Below the pieces are notes generated by a model, which had not been told where the DNA came from, ran no database searches, and saw only the letters and a list, made by a program, of their open reading frames with translations. From Arthrobacter woluwensis (GTDB taxonomy: Bacteria; Actinomycetota; Actinomycetes; Actinomycetales; Micrococcaceae), in the NCBI RefSeq assembly GCF_030816155.1, contig NZ_JAUSXR010000001.1, positions 2,294,001 through 2,358,000 of the forward strand: 64,000 nucleotides of DNA. Direction: 5' to 3'. The position numbers and the translations under genes are program-made. Shown piece by piece: positions 45,695 to 55,053 of the stretch (position 1 is its first letter; each line of letters opens with the position of its first letter).

Positions 45695-46747
45695 CTACGC
45701 CAGCATGTTGTTGACGAGCGGCGCGACCTGGGTTCCCAGCAGCTCGATGCTCTTGAGCATGGACGCGTGCGGGAGCGTGCCGTTGGAGTACTTCAGGTCG
45801 AAACGCTGCATGCCGAGGTTCTTCTTGGCCGTGACGATCTTCCGGGCCACGGTCTCCGGCGAACCGACGTAGAGCGCGCCGTGCGCCGCGACCTGCTCGT
45901 TGAACTCGATGCGGCTCGCGGGACCCCAGCCTCGCTCGGCGCCGATCTTGTTGCGGCTGGCGAGCCAGTGCGGGAAGAACTCCTCGCGGGCCTGCTCATC
46001 CGTCTCGGCCACGTGGCCCGGGGAATGGACGGCGAGAGGCTGCCATTCCTTGCCCTGCTCCTCGAGCGACTTGTAGTACAGGTCCACGTAGGGACGGAAG
46101 CGGGCCGGATCGCCGCCGATGATCGCGAGTGTCATCGGGTAGCCGTAGCTCGCGGCGCGCACCACCGACTGCGGGCTGCCGCCGACGCCGATCGACACGG
46201 GAAGCAGACCGTCGGACACCTGCGGGTACGCCATGAGCCCGCGGATCGGCCCGCGGGTGCGGCCCTCCCAGTGGATGGGCTTCTGCGAGCGTGCCTTGTC
46301 GAAGAGGGCGAGGCGCTCCTCGAACAGGAGCTCGTAGTCCTCCAGGTCGTAGCCGAAGAGCGGGAAGGACTCGATGAACGATCCGCGGCCCAGCACCACC
46401 TCGGCCCGTCCGCCGGAGACGGCGTTGAGGGTGGAAAAGCGCTGGAAGACGCGGATGGGGTCGTCGGAGGAGAGCACGGTGACGGCCGAGGAGAGGCGGA
46501 TGTTCTCCGTCTTCCCGGCGATCGCGGCGAGGACCACCTCCGGTGCGGAGACCGCGAAATCCTTGCGGTGGTGCTCCCCCACGCCGAATCCGAACAGACC
46601 CACCTGATCGGCCAGGACCCCCTCCTCCACCACGTCGCGGAGGACTTCCTCATGAGACTTGGGCGTGCCGTCCTGGTGGAGGGTCACATCACCGAAGGTG
46701 TCGACGCCGAGATGAACCGAGTGCGTGGAATCTGTATGCATATGCAT
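45695..46747 (-). CDS. LLM class flavin-dependent oxidoreductase
   Basis: Luciferase-like TIM-barrel flavoenzyme of 350 residues. Start codons at 46747 and 46741 are both in frame (MHMHTDSTHSVHLGVDTFG); the first is taken. ADQVGLFGFGVGEHHRKDFAVSAPEVVLAAIAG, LSSAVTVLSSDDPIRVFQRFSTLNAVSGGRAEVVLGRGSF and SIGVGGSPQSV are family blocks. The substrate is unknown. No clear ribosome-binding site precedes the start, which lies in a TGCATGCATATGCAT repeat. It follows the membrane protein gene by 22 bp on the same strand. Confidence 0.9.
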   Translation of the reverse strand: MHMHTDSTHSVHLGVDTFGDVTLHQDGTPKSHEEVLRDVVEEGVLADQVGLFGFGVGEHHRKDFAVSAPEVVLAAIAGKTENIRLSSAVTVLSSDDPIRVFQRFSTLNAVSGGRAEVVLGRGSFIESFPLFGYDLEDYELLFEERLALFDKARSQKPIHWEGRTRGPIRGLMAYPQVSDGLLPVSIGVGGSPQSVVRAASYGYPMTLAIIGGDPARFRPYVDLYYKSLEEQGKEWQPLAVHSPGHVAETDEQAREEFFPHWLASRNKIGAERGWGPASRIEFNEQVAAHGALYVGSPETVARKIVTAKKNLGMQRFDLKYSNGTLPHASMLKSIELLGTQVAPLVNNMLA

Positions 46748-46769
46748 GCAAACCGAGGGTGGGCCCGTT

Positions 46770-48425
46770 TCATTCCCGGCCGCGGAACGGGCCGTCCGGG
46801 ACCGGCCCGTCGTACTCCAGCTCCCGGATCTCGACTTCCCCGTTCCCCACGTCCCACGCCCTCGATCCGGCCACGGACGCCGCCGCCGCCGCGCGCCGTC
46901 CCGCAGAAGAAGCGCCTCCGGCCGGCTCCGTGAGACCGCGGGCCTCCTGCCAGGCGGCCAGCTCACGCGTGCGCCAGGCGAGCAGGCCCATCAGGCGAGG
47001 AGCGCGCTCGAGGATGGACGGAAGCCATGCCGCGCCGGCCGAGATCAGGGCGGTGAAGACGCCGCCGAACAGAGGAAGGTACCAGGGCAGCGACACCCCC
47101 GAGGAGTACCCCGGCGCGGGCCCGTCCGACGGCGGCATCATCACAGGCTCGAACCAGGAGACGGCATTCACGAACGTCTGCTGAAGGATCACGAGCAGCA
47201 CCGTCACGAGCACCGGAAGCGCCACGGCCCGCCCGGCCCTCCTCCGGCGGGAGCGGATCATCTCCCAGCTCCGCGCCTGCCCCTCTTCCGCACCCGACGG
47301 CCGCCCCTCGGCCAGGTCGCGGGCGGCCAGCGCCTCGTCGGCGGCCCGCCGTCGCAGTCCGAGCACGACGGCGGGGCGCAGCGCCAGCACGAGCGCCAGC
47401 ATCCAGAGTCCGAGCAGCAGCGGTGTCGCCTCTACGGCGCCCTCCGGTCCGAAGCCCGAGGTGAAGGGAGCGGGGGTCTCCACCAGAGCCTGGAAGGGCA
47501 GCGACACCGAGGACCAGGTGATGATCCCTCCGCCGACCACCGTCGCCGCAGCGAGGAACCCCAGGTACACGGGATCCGCCAAGAGCAGCGCAGGGCCCAG
47601 TGTGCCGTCGCCCGGCACGTCCGGCAGTGGAGGGGCCGAGGCCAGGGCGACGACGGCGATCACCGTCGCGATGACCGTGAACGCCACCAGGAAGTGGACG
47701 GCGACCCGCCGCACCTCATCGACGAGAAGTTCCAGCAGACCCTGGCCCGGTGCGCGCAGCCATTGGAGGCGGCCGGTCAGCGCCGCCAGGAAGACCAGGG
47801 CGAACACGGTGAGAGCCATCGACCACCAGCGCGTCTGCAGAGTGACGCCGAGAGTCAGCGGAAGGTCCACCGTCGGGGACCAGAAACCGAGCGCGGGCAC
47901 GACCACGAGCACGGTGAACAACGCCTCCCAGAACGCCCGCGCCAGTATCGCCGGGATCGGCCAGGGACTCTGTTCCCGGCGGCTGGACCGCCGGTACACG
48001 CCCCGCACACACCACCAGAGGAGCAGGAGAAAGCTCATCACCAGCCCGGTCGCATGGAGCTGGGAGAACGCGGTGCCCTGAGCGATCTGTGCGCCGTGGA
48101 AGGTCGCGTCGAGCCCTCCGCCGAGCAGCATGCCCGCTTCGACCAGCAGGACCACGACGGCGGTTTCCGGGTGCTCGGCCAGGGCGCCGGCGTTGAGGGG
48201 AAGGCCGGTGACCGTCGCCAGCATCGTGGTGAGGACGATCGTCAGCACGACGCCGGCCAGCACCGAGAAGACGAGGATCACCGCCACAAGCGACAGCAGC
48301 GTTCTCAGGCCGCTGCGGGAGAACACCGCCTGACCCTGAGCGCGCAGGACCTCGATCCAGGACTCCTCCGGCCCCGTCGGGACCGCCCCCGTCCAGGCTT
48401 TGCCCGCAGCCCGCTCTGCACCCAT
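46770..48425 (-). CDS. Polytopic membrane protein of unknown function in the hem cluster
   Basis: Protein of 551 residues. ATG 48425 is chosen for its GAGGGGGACGTCG leader. About ten hydrophobic segments are spread through the chain, for example LLSLVAVILVFSVLAGVVLTIVL, GLVMSFLLLLWWCV, ALFTVLVVVPALGFW, MALTVFALVFLAAL and FLVAFTVIATVIAVVALASA. An Arg-rich loop (RSRRRRAGR) lies near residue 415 and the C-terminal ~90 residues are cytosolic. I do not recognise a family. It follows hemB by about 100 bp on the same strand. Confidence 0.8.
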   Translation of the reverse strand: MGAERAAGKAWTGAVPTGPEESWIEVLRAQGQAVFSRSGLRTLLSLVAVILVFSVLAGVVLTIVLTTMLATVTGLPLNAGALAEHPETAVVVLLVEAGMLLGGGLDATFHGAQIAQGTAFSQLHATGLVMSFLLLLWWCVRGVYRRSSRREQSPWPIPAILARAFWEALFTVLVVVPALGFWSPTVDLPLTLGVTLQTRWWSMALTVFALVFLAALTGRLQWLRAPGQGLLELLVDEVRRVAVHFLVAFTVIATVIAVVALASAPPLPDVPGDGTLGPALLLADPVYLGFLAAATVVGGGIITWSSVSLPFQALVETPAPFTSGFGPEGAVEATPLLLGLWMLALVLALRPAVVLGLRRRAADEALAARDLAEGRPSGAEEGQARSWEMIRSRRRRAGRAVALPVLVTVLLVILQQTFVNAVSWFEPVMMPPSDGPAPGYSSGVSLPWYLPLFGGVFTALISAGAAWLPSILERAPRLMGLLAWRTRELAAWQEARGLTEPAGGASSAGRRAAAAASVAGSRAWDVGNGEVEIRELEYDGPVPDGPFRGRE

Positions 48426-48524
48426 CGACGTCCCCCTCGCCATCGGCGCCACGGCCGATCCGGGACGCCATGCCACCCGCGCCGTGCAGGCCGCCGTCTC
48501 AGACGCCCCGGAACACCTCCGGGT

Positions 48525-49502
48525 TCAGCCCCGGCGCAGCCACCCGGCCAGCTCACTGGCCCAGTACGTCAGGATCATATCGGCACCGGCCCGCTTGATG
48601 CTCAGGACGGACTCCATGATCGCCGCGTCGCGGTTGATCCAGCCATTGGCGGCCGCGGCCTCGATCATCGCGTACTCGCCGGAGATCTGGTACGCCGCCA
48701 CGGGCACGGGGCTCATTTCAGCGACATCCGCCAGGATGTCCAGGTAGCTCATGGCCGGCTTGACCATGACCATGTCCGCACCCTCGTCGAGATCCAGCTG
48801 GACCTCGAGCAGGGCTTCGCGGCGGTTGGCGGCGTCCATCTGATAGGTCCGGCGGTCGCCCTGGAGCTGGGAATCCACCGCTTCACGGAACGGGCCGTAG
48901 AACGCCGAGGCGTACTTGGCGGCGTAGGCCAGGATCGAGACGTCCTGGAACCCGGCGGCGTCCAGCGCGGAGCGCATCGGGGCGATCTGGCCGTCCATCA
49001 TGCCGGACGGGCCGAGGACGTGCGCGCCGGCCTCCGCCTGTGCCACGGCCATCCGCGCGTAGATCTCGACCGTGCGGTCGTTGTCCACGCGGCCCTCGGC
49101 GTCGAGCACGCCACAGTGGCCGTGATCGGTGAACTCGTCCAGGCAGACGTCGCTCATGACCACCAGCTCGTCCCCGACTTCGGCGCGGACGTCGCGGATG
49201 GCCTTGTTCAGCACGCCCTCGGGGTCGAGGCCCGCGCTGCCCTCGGCGTCGCGCACCGCCGGCACGCCGAACAGCATGATGCCGCCCACGCCCAGCTCCA
49301 CGGCCTCGGCGGCCGCGCGCTTGAGGGAGTCGGTGGTGTGCTGCACGACGCCGGGCATCGACGTGATCGGCGCGGGCTCGCTGAGGTCTTCGCGGATGAA
49401 CGCGGGCAGGATCAGCTCGGCCGGCGCCAGGCGGTGCTCGGCCACCAGACGGCGCAGAGCAGGGGTGGTCCGGAGACGGCGGGGACGGTGGTGGAGTTCC
49501 AT
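48525..49502 (-). CDS. hemB: Porphobilinogen synthase (delta-aminolevulinate dehydratase)
   Basis: Condenses two 5-aminolevulinates to porphobilinogen. The 325-residue protein has the Schiff-base lysine in [12 protein letters not shown] and a second lysine in [16 protein letters not shown]. The metal loop reads [14 protein letters not shown], with two cysteines and an aspartate where full zinc enzymes have three cysteines, so metal use may be mixed. It follows hemD by 18 bp in the leftward operon. Confidence 0.97.
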   Translation of the reverse strand: MELHHRPRRLRTTPALRRLVAEHRLAPAELILPAFIREDLSEPAPITSMPGVVQHTTDSLKRAAAEAVELGVGGIMLFGVPAVRDAEGSAGLDPEGVLNKAIRDVRAEVGDELVVMSDVCLDEFTDHGHCGVLDAEGRVDNDRTVEIYARMAVAQAEAGAHVLGPSGMMDGQIAPMRSALDAAGFQDVSILAYAAKYASAFYGPFREAVDSQLQGDRRTYQMDAANRREALLEVQLDLDEGADMVMVKPAMSYLDILADVAEMSPVPVAAYQISGEYAMIEAAAANGWINRDAAIMESVLSIKRAGADMILTYWASELAGWLRRG

Positions 49503-49520
49503 GGGTTCTTCTCCTGAATG

Positions 49521-50468
49521 TCAGTCGTGCAGCGCCGCGATGACGGCGTCGACGATTCCCTGGGGTGTGGGGGTGGCCGCGACGGCGGCCACGGTGAGGC
49601 CGAGGCGCTCCGCCTCGGCCGCGGTGCTCGGCCCGATCGCCACAAAGCGGGCCTGGAGAGCGCTGCCGAAGCGCTCCACGATGGCGCGTGCGGCGCTCGG
49701 CGAGGCCGCGACGACGGCGTCGAGCCGCCCCTGCGCATCGGCCTCCCGGGCCTGTTCCGGGCTGAGGACGGCGAAGGAGGACACGCTCGGCGCACCGGTC
49801 ACGCTGCGGCCGAGTTCGACCGTGAGGCGGCGTTCCGGCCGGGCCGGGGCGTCCACCGTGTGGTACGCCGTGACGGTGTCCACGGTGTTCCCTGCGGCCC
49901 GGAGCCCTTCGGAGAGCACCGTGCCCGCGATGTCCGCCTGGGGCAGGAGGATCCGGTGGCCCCGGTCGGTCCAGAGTGCCAGGAGTCCTTCGGCGGACTG
50001 CTGGTCCTCCGGGGCGAGCGCCACGGTGAGGCCCAGCCGCTCCAGGATCGCCTTTGAGGTGGGCCCGATGGTCGCGATCCTGACCGGGGCTTCCGTGAGA
50101 GCCTTCCAGCGCTCACTGCCGGCGTACTGCACGAGCGCCCGGACCGTGGTGATGCTGCTGACCACGAGCCAGTCGTACTCCCCCGCGATCGCACGGTCCA
50201 CGGCGTCGACCACCGCGGACGGCTCGTCCACGGCTTCGAAGTCGATGAGGGGCAGCAGCGCCGGCTGGGCGCCGTGCACCTTCAGGGCCTGGTTCATGCT
50301 CTTCGCCCGGTCCGGAGAACGGGTCAGGAGCACGGTGCGGCCCGCGAGCGGCAGACGCTCAGGATCCAGGCCGAGGCGTTCCCGCTCGGCCCGGATGTCC
50401 TGGTCCTCCAGATCGGTGGACGCCTGAGGGAACCCCTCGCCGGACCGTCGCTCAGCCGAGGTCGGCAA
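49521..50468 (-). CDS. hemD: Uroporphyrinogen-III synthase
   Basis: Cyclises hydroxymethylbilane with ring-D inversion to uroporphyrinogen III. The protein is about 315 residues from TTG 50468, the only reasonable start before LAGRTVLLTRSPDRAKSMNQAL; this overlaps hemC by 17 bp. Two similar lobes are recognisable by DWLVVSSITTVRAL and IATIGPTSKAILERLGL, then VVAASPSAARAIVERFG and FVAIGPSTAAEAERLGL. HemD is poorly conserved, but these motifs and the position between hemC and hemB make the call firm. Confidence 0.93.
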   Translation of the reverse strand: MPTSAERRSGEGFPQASTDLEDQDIRAERERLGLDPERLPLAGRTVLLTRSPDRAKSMNQALKVHGAQPALLPLIDFEAVDEPSAVVDAVDRAIAGEYDWLVVSSITTVRALVQYAGSERWKALTEAPVRIATIGPTSKAILERLGLTVALAPEDQQSAEGLLALWTDRGHRILLPQADIAGTVLSEGLRAAGNTVDTVTAYHTVDAPARPERRLTVELGRSVTGAPSVSSFAVLSPEQAREADAQGRLDAVVAASPSAARAIVERFGSALQARFVAIGPSTAAEAERLGLTVAAVAATPTPQGIVDAVIAALHD

Positions 50469-51426
50469 AGTCCGCCACCCCGGCGTCGAGAAGTTCCTCG
50501 GCCAGTTCGATCCCCAGGAGGGTCGCCCCCACCTCGGTGAAGACGTCCGTCGCCTTGGAACGGCGCTCGTGCCGGGTGCCGTCCGGCGCGCAGACCACGG
50601 CCTGCAGGTGCAGGAAGCTGCCCTTGCGGAACGCGTGGGCGCCGACCGGCGCGGCACAGCCGGCCTCGAGCCGCGCCAGCAGCGCGCGCTCCGCGGTCAC
50701 GGCGAGGCGGGAGTCGGCGTCGTCGATCGCGGCGAGAGCCTGTGCCAGGACGTCCGGCGCGGCGGCCTGCGAGAGGTCCTGCGGCGCGTCGGCGCTACGC
50801 GTCTCGACGGCCAGTGCGCCTTGCCCGGGGGCGGGAAGCATGACGGACGTCTCAAGGTACTCGCTGATGACATCCGTGCGGCCCAGGCGCTTCAGCCCTG
50901 ACGCCGCCAGCACCACGCCGTCCAGGTCACCGGGGGCGTCCGCGGCGTTGCCCGGGAGACCCGGCACGCGGCCCAGCCGGGTGTCGACGTTGCCGCGGAT
51001 GTCCACGATCTCCAGGTCCGGACGGGTCAGCAGGAGTTGCGCCGCCCGGCGCGGGGAACCCGTGCCGACCCGGGAGCCGATGGGCAGCGTCTCCAGCGTG
51101 AGGCCGTCCCGCGCGCAGAGCGCGTCACGGACGTCCTCACGCGCCGGGACCGCCGCGATCGTCAGACCGGGGACGGCCGCCGTCGGGAGGTCCTTGAGCG
51201 AGTGGACGGCCACATCGCAGCGTTCCACCAGCAGCGCGTCGCGCAGGGCGACGGCGAACACGCCGGTGCCGCCCATCTGGGACAGCGGGCCGGTGAGGAC
51301 GTCGCCGTCGGTCTTGATGCGGATCAGCTCCGTCTCAAAACCGCCGACCGCGGCCAGCTGATCTGCGGTGTGCTGGGACTGCGTGACAGCCAGCTGACTC
51401 CCACGCGTTCCGATGCGGACGCCCAT
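50452..51426 (-). CDS. hemC: Porphobilinogen deaminase (hydroxymethylbilane synthase)
   Basis: Polymerises four porphobilinogens into hydroxymethylbilane. The 324-residue protein shows VRIGTRGSQLAVTQSQ at the N-terminus, AVHSLKDLPT, GTGSPRRAAQLL and DIRGNVDTRL. The cysteine holding the dipyrromethane cofactor is in RLEAGCAAPVGAHA. It lies 44 bp after hemH and overlaps hemD. Confidence 0.97.
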   Translation of the reverse strand: MGVRIGTRGSQLAVTQSQHTADQLAAVGGFETELIRIKTDGDVLTGPLSQMGGTGVFAVALRDALLVERCDVAVHSLKDLPTAAVPGLTIAAVPAREDVRDALCARDGLTLETLPIGSRVGTGSPRRAAQLLLTRPDLEIVDIRGNVDTRLGRVPGLPGNAADAPGDLDGVVLAASGLKRLGRTDVISEYLETSVMLPAPGQGALAVETRSADAPQDLSQAAAPDVLAQALAAIDDADSRLAVTAERALLARLEAGCAAPVGAHAFRKGSFLHLQAVVCAPDGTRHERRSKATDVFTEVGATLLGIELAEELLDAGVADFADLG

Positions 51427-51470
51427 GCTCTTCTCTTCCTCCCTGTCCCGGTGTCCCGGGGTGATGCGGC

Positions 51471-52700
51471 CTAGGCCGGGTATGCGTCGTGCGTGGTGCC
51501 GAGGGTGACACCGGCTTCGGCGATCACCGGCTTGGCGCCGCGGAAGTTCTCGCAGCAGCCGGGACGGCAGATGTCGTACCAGGCGCCGAGGTCCGTGACG
51601 TGCGGGCGGTCGGCGATGTTCTGGGCCACCGTCCGCTCGCTGATCAGGTCCACGAGGCCGGCCACGAACGTGCCGTGCGTGCCGGGGGTCGGCACGCGGA
51701 CTGCTTCGACGCCGAGCTCCTTGCAGGTCTCCAGCGCCTCAGTGTCCAGGTCCCAGGCGACCTCCATGTGGTCGCTCACGAAGCCGAGAGGCACGATCAC
51801 GGCGCCCTTGACGCCCTGCGGAGCGATCTCCTCCAGGTGGTCGTTGATGTCCGGCTCGAGCCACGGCACGTGCGGGGCGCCGGAACGGGACTGGTACACC
51901 AGATCCCAGGCGACCTCGGGGGCCACGACGGCCATGATGGCGCGGGCGGCGGCCAGGTGCTGCGCGACGTAGGCGGAGCCGCCCTCGAAATCGCGGGGCT
52001 CGTCCGCGCTGCGGCCGGCGGCCTCGGCGTCACGGGTGGGGATGGAGTGCGTGGCGAAGAGGACGCGGATCTCCGAGTCCCGGGAACCGTCCTCGGCTTC
52101 CAGCGCGACGCGGATCTTCTGCAGACCCTCGAGAGTGCCCTCGACGAACGGGAGGATGAAGCCCGGGTGGTCGAAGTACTGGCGGACCTTGTCCACCTGG
52201 AGCTTGCCGTCCAGGCCGGTCTCGGTGAGCGCGAGGCCGATGTCCTCGCGGTACTGGCGGCAGCTGGAGTAGCAGGAGTAGGCGCTCGTGGTGATCATGA
52301 GGACGCGGCGGTGGCCGTCGTCGTACATCTGCTGGAGCGTCTGCGGGATGTAGGGGTCCCAGTTGCGGTTGCCCCAGTAGAGCGGCAGGTCGAGGCCGCG
52401 GGCGGAGAGCTCGGACTCGATGGCCGCCTTCAGCTCACGGTTCTGCTGGTTGATGGGGCTGATGCCGCCGAAGGCGCGGTAGTGGTGGCTCACCTCTTCA
52501 AGGCGCTCGTCCGGGATGCCGCGGCCACGGGTGACGTTGCGCAGGAAGGGGATCACGTCGTCCTGGCCCTCGGGGCCGCCGAAGGAGGCGAGGAGGACGG
52601 CGTCGTACTCGGCCGGGGCCATGCGGCCGCGGTCGGTCACGGTGTTCGGTTCGGTGCTGATGTGCAGCGCCTCGAGGGCGGCGTCGACTGGGGTGCTCAT
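51471..52700 (-). CDS. hemH: Coproporphyrin III ferrochelatase
   Basis: Inserts Fe(II) into coproporphyrin III in the coproporphyrin-dependent pathway (also named CpfC). The 409-residue protein has SFGGPEGQDDVIPFL, ITTSAYSCYSSCRQYREDI, FATHSIP and PLGFVSDHMEVAWDLD. Cysteines in the central region and the C-terminal ICRPGCC motif fit the [2Fe-2S] cluster seen in actinobacterial ferrochelatases. Its ATG overlaps the hemQ stop. Confidence 0.96.
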   Translation of the reverse strand: MSTPVDAALEALHISTEPNTVTDRGRMAPAEYDAVLLASFGGPEGQDDVIPFLRNVTRGRGIPDERLEEVSHHYRAFGGISPINQQNRELKAAIESELSARGLDLPLYWGNRNWDPYIPQTLQQMYDDGHRRVLMITTSAYSCYSSCRQYREDIGLALTETGLDGKLQVDKVRQYFDHPGFILPFVEGTLEGLQKIRVALEAEDGSRDSEIRVLFATHSIPTRDAEAAGRSADEPRDFEGGSAYVAQHLAAARAIMAVVAPEVAWDLVYQSRSGAPHVPWLEPDINDHLEEIAPQGVKGAVIVPLGFVSDHMEVAWDLDTEALETCKELGVEAVRVPTPGTHGTFVAGLVDLISERTVAQNIADRPHVTDLGAWYDICRPGCCENFRGAKPVIAEAGVTLGTTHDAYPA

Positions 52701-53407
52701 GCAAGGACCTCGGCAATCTGGGCCGCCGGGATGCGACGACCGGTGTAGAACGGTATTTCTTCGCGAACGTGGTTACGAGCCTCGCTGTGACGCAGGTGGC
52801 GCATCAGGTCCACGAGGTCCACCAGCTCCGGCGCTTCCAGGGCCAGGATCCACTCCCAGTCACCCAGGGCGAAGGATGCCACGGTGTTCGACTGGACCTG
52901 CGGGAACTCGCGGCCGAGCAGACCGTGCTCACGGAGCATCTGGCCGCGCTCCTCGGCGGGGAGGATGTACCACTCGTACGAGCGGACGAACGGGTAGACG
53001 CACAGCCACTCCTCGGCGGGGACGCCGCGGGAGAAGGCCGGGGTGTGGCTCTTGGCGAACTCCGCGTCGCGGTGCACGCCCATGGCGGAGAACGCCAGTT
53101 CGGTGCCGGCGAACAGTTCGGTGCGGCGGATGCGGCGCAGTGCGGCCTGCAGCTCCTCCGGCTTGGCGCCGTGCAGCCAGAGCATGACGTCGGCCTCGGC
53201 GCGCATGCCGGAGACGTCGTAGGCGCCGCGGAGGGTCACCTGCTGCTCCGAGAGCGAGTCGATGAGGGTCTCGAAGGCGGCCACCGCGCTCTCGGCCCGC
53301 TCCACGGTGCCGGTGCGCTTGAAGACGGCCCAGAGGGTGAAGAACTCGTTGCCGCCGCCCTGGGGCTCCGGCGCCCCGGCGTGGTGTCCTGCTGCTGCGT
53401 GGCTCAT
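52697..53407 (-). CDS. hemQ: Coproheme decarboxylase HemQ
   Basis: Peroxide-dependent decarboxylation of coproheme III to heme b, the last step of the pathway. The protein has 236 residues from ATG 53407, with GGAGGA 9 nt upstream; the longer open frame is not used. FFTLWAVFKRTG, YPFVRSYEWYILPAEERGQMLREHG, NTVASFALGDWEWILALEAPEL and LMRHLRHSEARNHVREEIPFYTGR are HemQ/Dyp-like landmarks. It excludes the classical protoporphyrin route for this operon. Confidence 0.96.
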   Translation of the reverse strand: MSHAAAGHHAGAPEPQGGGNEFFTLWAVFKRTGTVERAESAVAAFETLIDSLSEQQVTLRGAYDVSGMRAEADVMLWLHGAKPEELQAALRRIRRTELFAGTELAFSAMGVHRDAEFAKSHTPAFSRGVPAEEWLCVYPFVRSYEWYILPAEERGQMLREHGLLGREFPQVQSNTVASFALGDWEWILALEAPELVDLVDLMRHLRHSEARNHVREEIPFYTGRRIPAAQIAEVLA

Positions 53408-53498
53408 GCTGCTGTGTCCTCCTGCATCGGAAGTGATCGGATGTCCGTCTCCGCTGTGTACTTCGGTACTTCTTTTGACTTCTACGATATGTAGAATT
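53408..53498. promoter_or_regulatory. AT-rich hemQ leader with palindromes
   Basis: A 91-bp gap between cgoX and hemQ containing TAGAATTCTA (perfect 10-bp palindrome, 53492-53501) next to CTACGATATGTAG. On the minus strand TAGAAT could be a -10 element for a hemQ-internal promoter, or the palindromes could be an operator. Unproven. Confidence 0.35.
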
Positions 53499-55046
53499 CT
53501 AGGCCCGCGAGGGACCCTGCCCGGAACCGGTCCCGGCTCCGGTGAAAATCTTGAGCGTGTCCGCCACCACGGCGGCGAGCCCGGTTCCTGCCAGCCATGC
53601 TCCCACGACGTCGAGTCCCGGCTCCGCGGCGCACAGGTCCCGGACGGCCGCGACACGCTGCCGGTGCCCGACCGCCGCGAACGGCAGCGCCCCGGACCAG
53701 CGGACCACGTCGTGATCTAGCACATCCTCCGCGGCGAGGGGCACGCCCAGCAGCTCGGACGCGTCGACCAGGGCTGACTGGAAGAGCTCGTCATCGCTCT
53801 CGACGGCGACGGAGCTCTCCGGATGCTGACCCGGGTCACCGTCCTGGCGGCCGTAGCTGAGGCGCAGCACGTGCACGCCCGGCCCGGCGGCCTCGGCCAG
53901 CCAGGGCCACTTCGCCGTCGCGTGGGTGAGGGCCTTCGCCTGCACGCCCTGCGTCTGGGGCGCCACGAGGATGCCGGTGCCGCGGGGGCGGGCGTCGAGC
54001 TCGGGCTGATCGACCACGAGGGTCACCAGCTTGATCTGCGCCCCCGGCTCGGGGCGGTGCGCTGCGAGAGCGGGCACCTGGGAGGCGAGCAGCTCCACGG
54101 CGGCCGGGCCGTCCAGCGCCACGACCAGGTGCTCGGCGCGCAGTGTCTCGACCGCGCCGTCCTGCTCGACGGGAAGGGTCCACACGCCCTCGGCGTCACG
54201 GCTGACGGGCCGCGCCGCGGCGGAGGTGAGGACGCGGGTGCCGGCCTCCCGGACACGGGCCTCCAGCGCCTCCACGAGCCGGTGCATGCCGCCACGGAGA
54301 CCCGCGACGGCGGACCCCGCACGGCGCGAGGCGCCGCTCCGGTCCGCGTCCCCGGCGATCGCCCGGGCGGACTGCCGCTGGGCGAGGACGGCCGCGCCGA
54401 GCGAGCCGTGTTCCCTCATCCGGTTCCGCAGGCCCGGAGCGACCATGTCCACATCGAGCAGGCCCGGATCGGCGGCGTGGACTCCGCCCACCACCGGTTC
54501 GACCAGGCGTTGCAGCACCCGCCGGCCCTGCCGCAGCCTGACCAGCCGGGCCACGCTGCTGACGTCCGCGCCCGCTCCAAGGTTCCCGGGCAGGACCCGG
54601 TCGAGGCTCGCCCGCAGCGATCCGGCCCAGCCGAGCGTGCGGCGAACCTCCTCGTCCCAGGGGTCGGCGGGGATGCCGAGGACACCGGTCTTCGGGAGTT
54701 CGCGCGGCCCTTGGGGAAGCCTCACCCACGCGCCCGACGGATGCGGCGCGACCACGTCCTGGTCGAGTCCCAGCTCCTTCAGCAGAGCAGGGATGGCGTC
54801 GCCGCGCGTCGCGAACGACTCCGCGCCCGAGTCGAGCGTCAGCCCGCCCACCGTGTGCGAGCCGACCGCACCGCCCAGCACAGGCCGCGCCTCCACGAGG
54901 GTAACGGCCACGCCGTCGGCGCTCAGCCGGTACGCGGCCAGCAGCCCCGACACTCCCCCGCCGACGACGACGGCGCGCCGCACCCCGGCGGGCGCGGTCG
55001 CCGGGGCCGGGCCGCGGCCCTGCTGTGGCTGGGTGGGCTGGGACAT
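53499..55046 (-). CDS. hemY: Coproporphyrinogen III oxidase / protoporphyrinogen oxidase, HemY type
   Basis: FAD flavoprotein of 515 residues oxidising coproporphyrinogen III to coproporphyrin III (CgoX) in organisms with HemQ. The FAD-binding motif VVGGGVSGLLAAYRLSADG lies near residues 27-45, and GLTLDSGAESFATRG follows. The C-terminus has GAWLAGTGLAAVVADTL. In older annotations it is hemG or hemY. It follows hemE by 7 bp, so they are co-transcribed. Confidence 0.94.
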   Translation of the reverse strand: MSQPTQPQQGRGPAPATAPAGVRRAVVVGGGVSGLLAAYRLSADGVAVTLVEARPVLGGAVGSHTVGGLTLDSGAESFATRGDAIPALLKELGLDQDVVAPHPSGAWVRLPQGPRELPKTGVLGIPADPWDEEVRRTLGWAGSLRASLDRVLPGNLGAGADVSSVARLVRLRQGRRVLQRLVEPVVGGVHAADPGLLDVDMVAPGLRNRMREHGSLGAAVLAQRQSARAIAGDADRSGASRRAGSAVAGLRGGMHRLVEALEARVREAGTRVLTSAAARPVSRDAEGVWTLPVEQDGAVETLRAEHLVVALDGPAAVELLASQVPALAAHRPEPGAQIKLVTLVVDQPELDARPRGTGILVAPQTQGVQAKALTHATAKWPWLAEAAGPGVHVLRLSYGRQDGDPGQHPESSVAVESDDELFQSALVDASELLGVPLAAEDVLDHDVVRWSGALPFAAVGHRQRVAAVRDLCAAEPGLDVVGAWLAGTGLAAVVADTLKIFTGAGTGSGQGPSRA

Positions 55047-55053
55047 GGCGGGC

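Noticed and set aside
42384..46747. Genomic island with mobility genes
   Set aside because: No integrase, transposase, attachment-site repeat or tRNA boundary is visible; only the interruption of the hem run suggests insertion.
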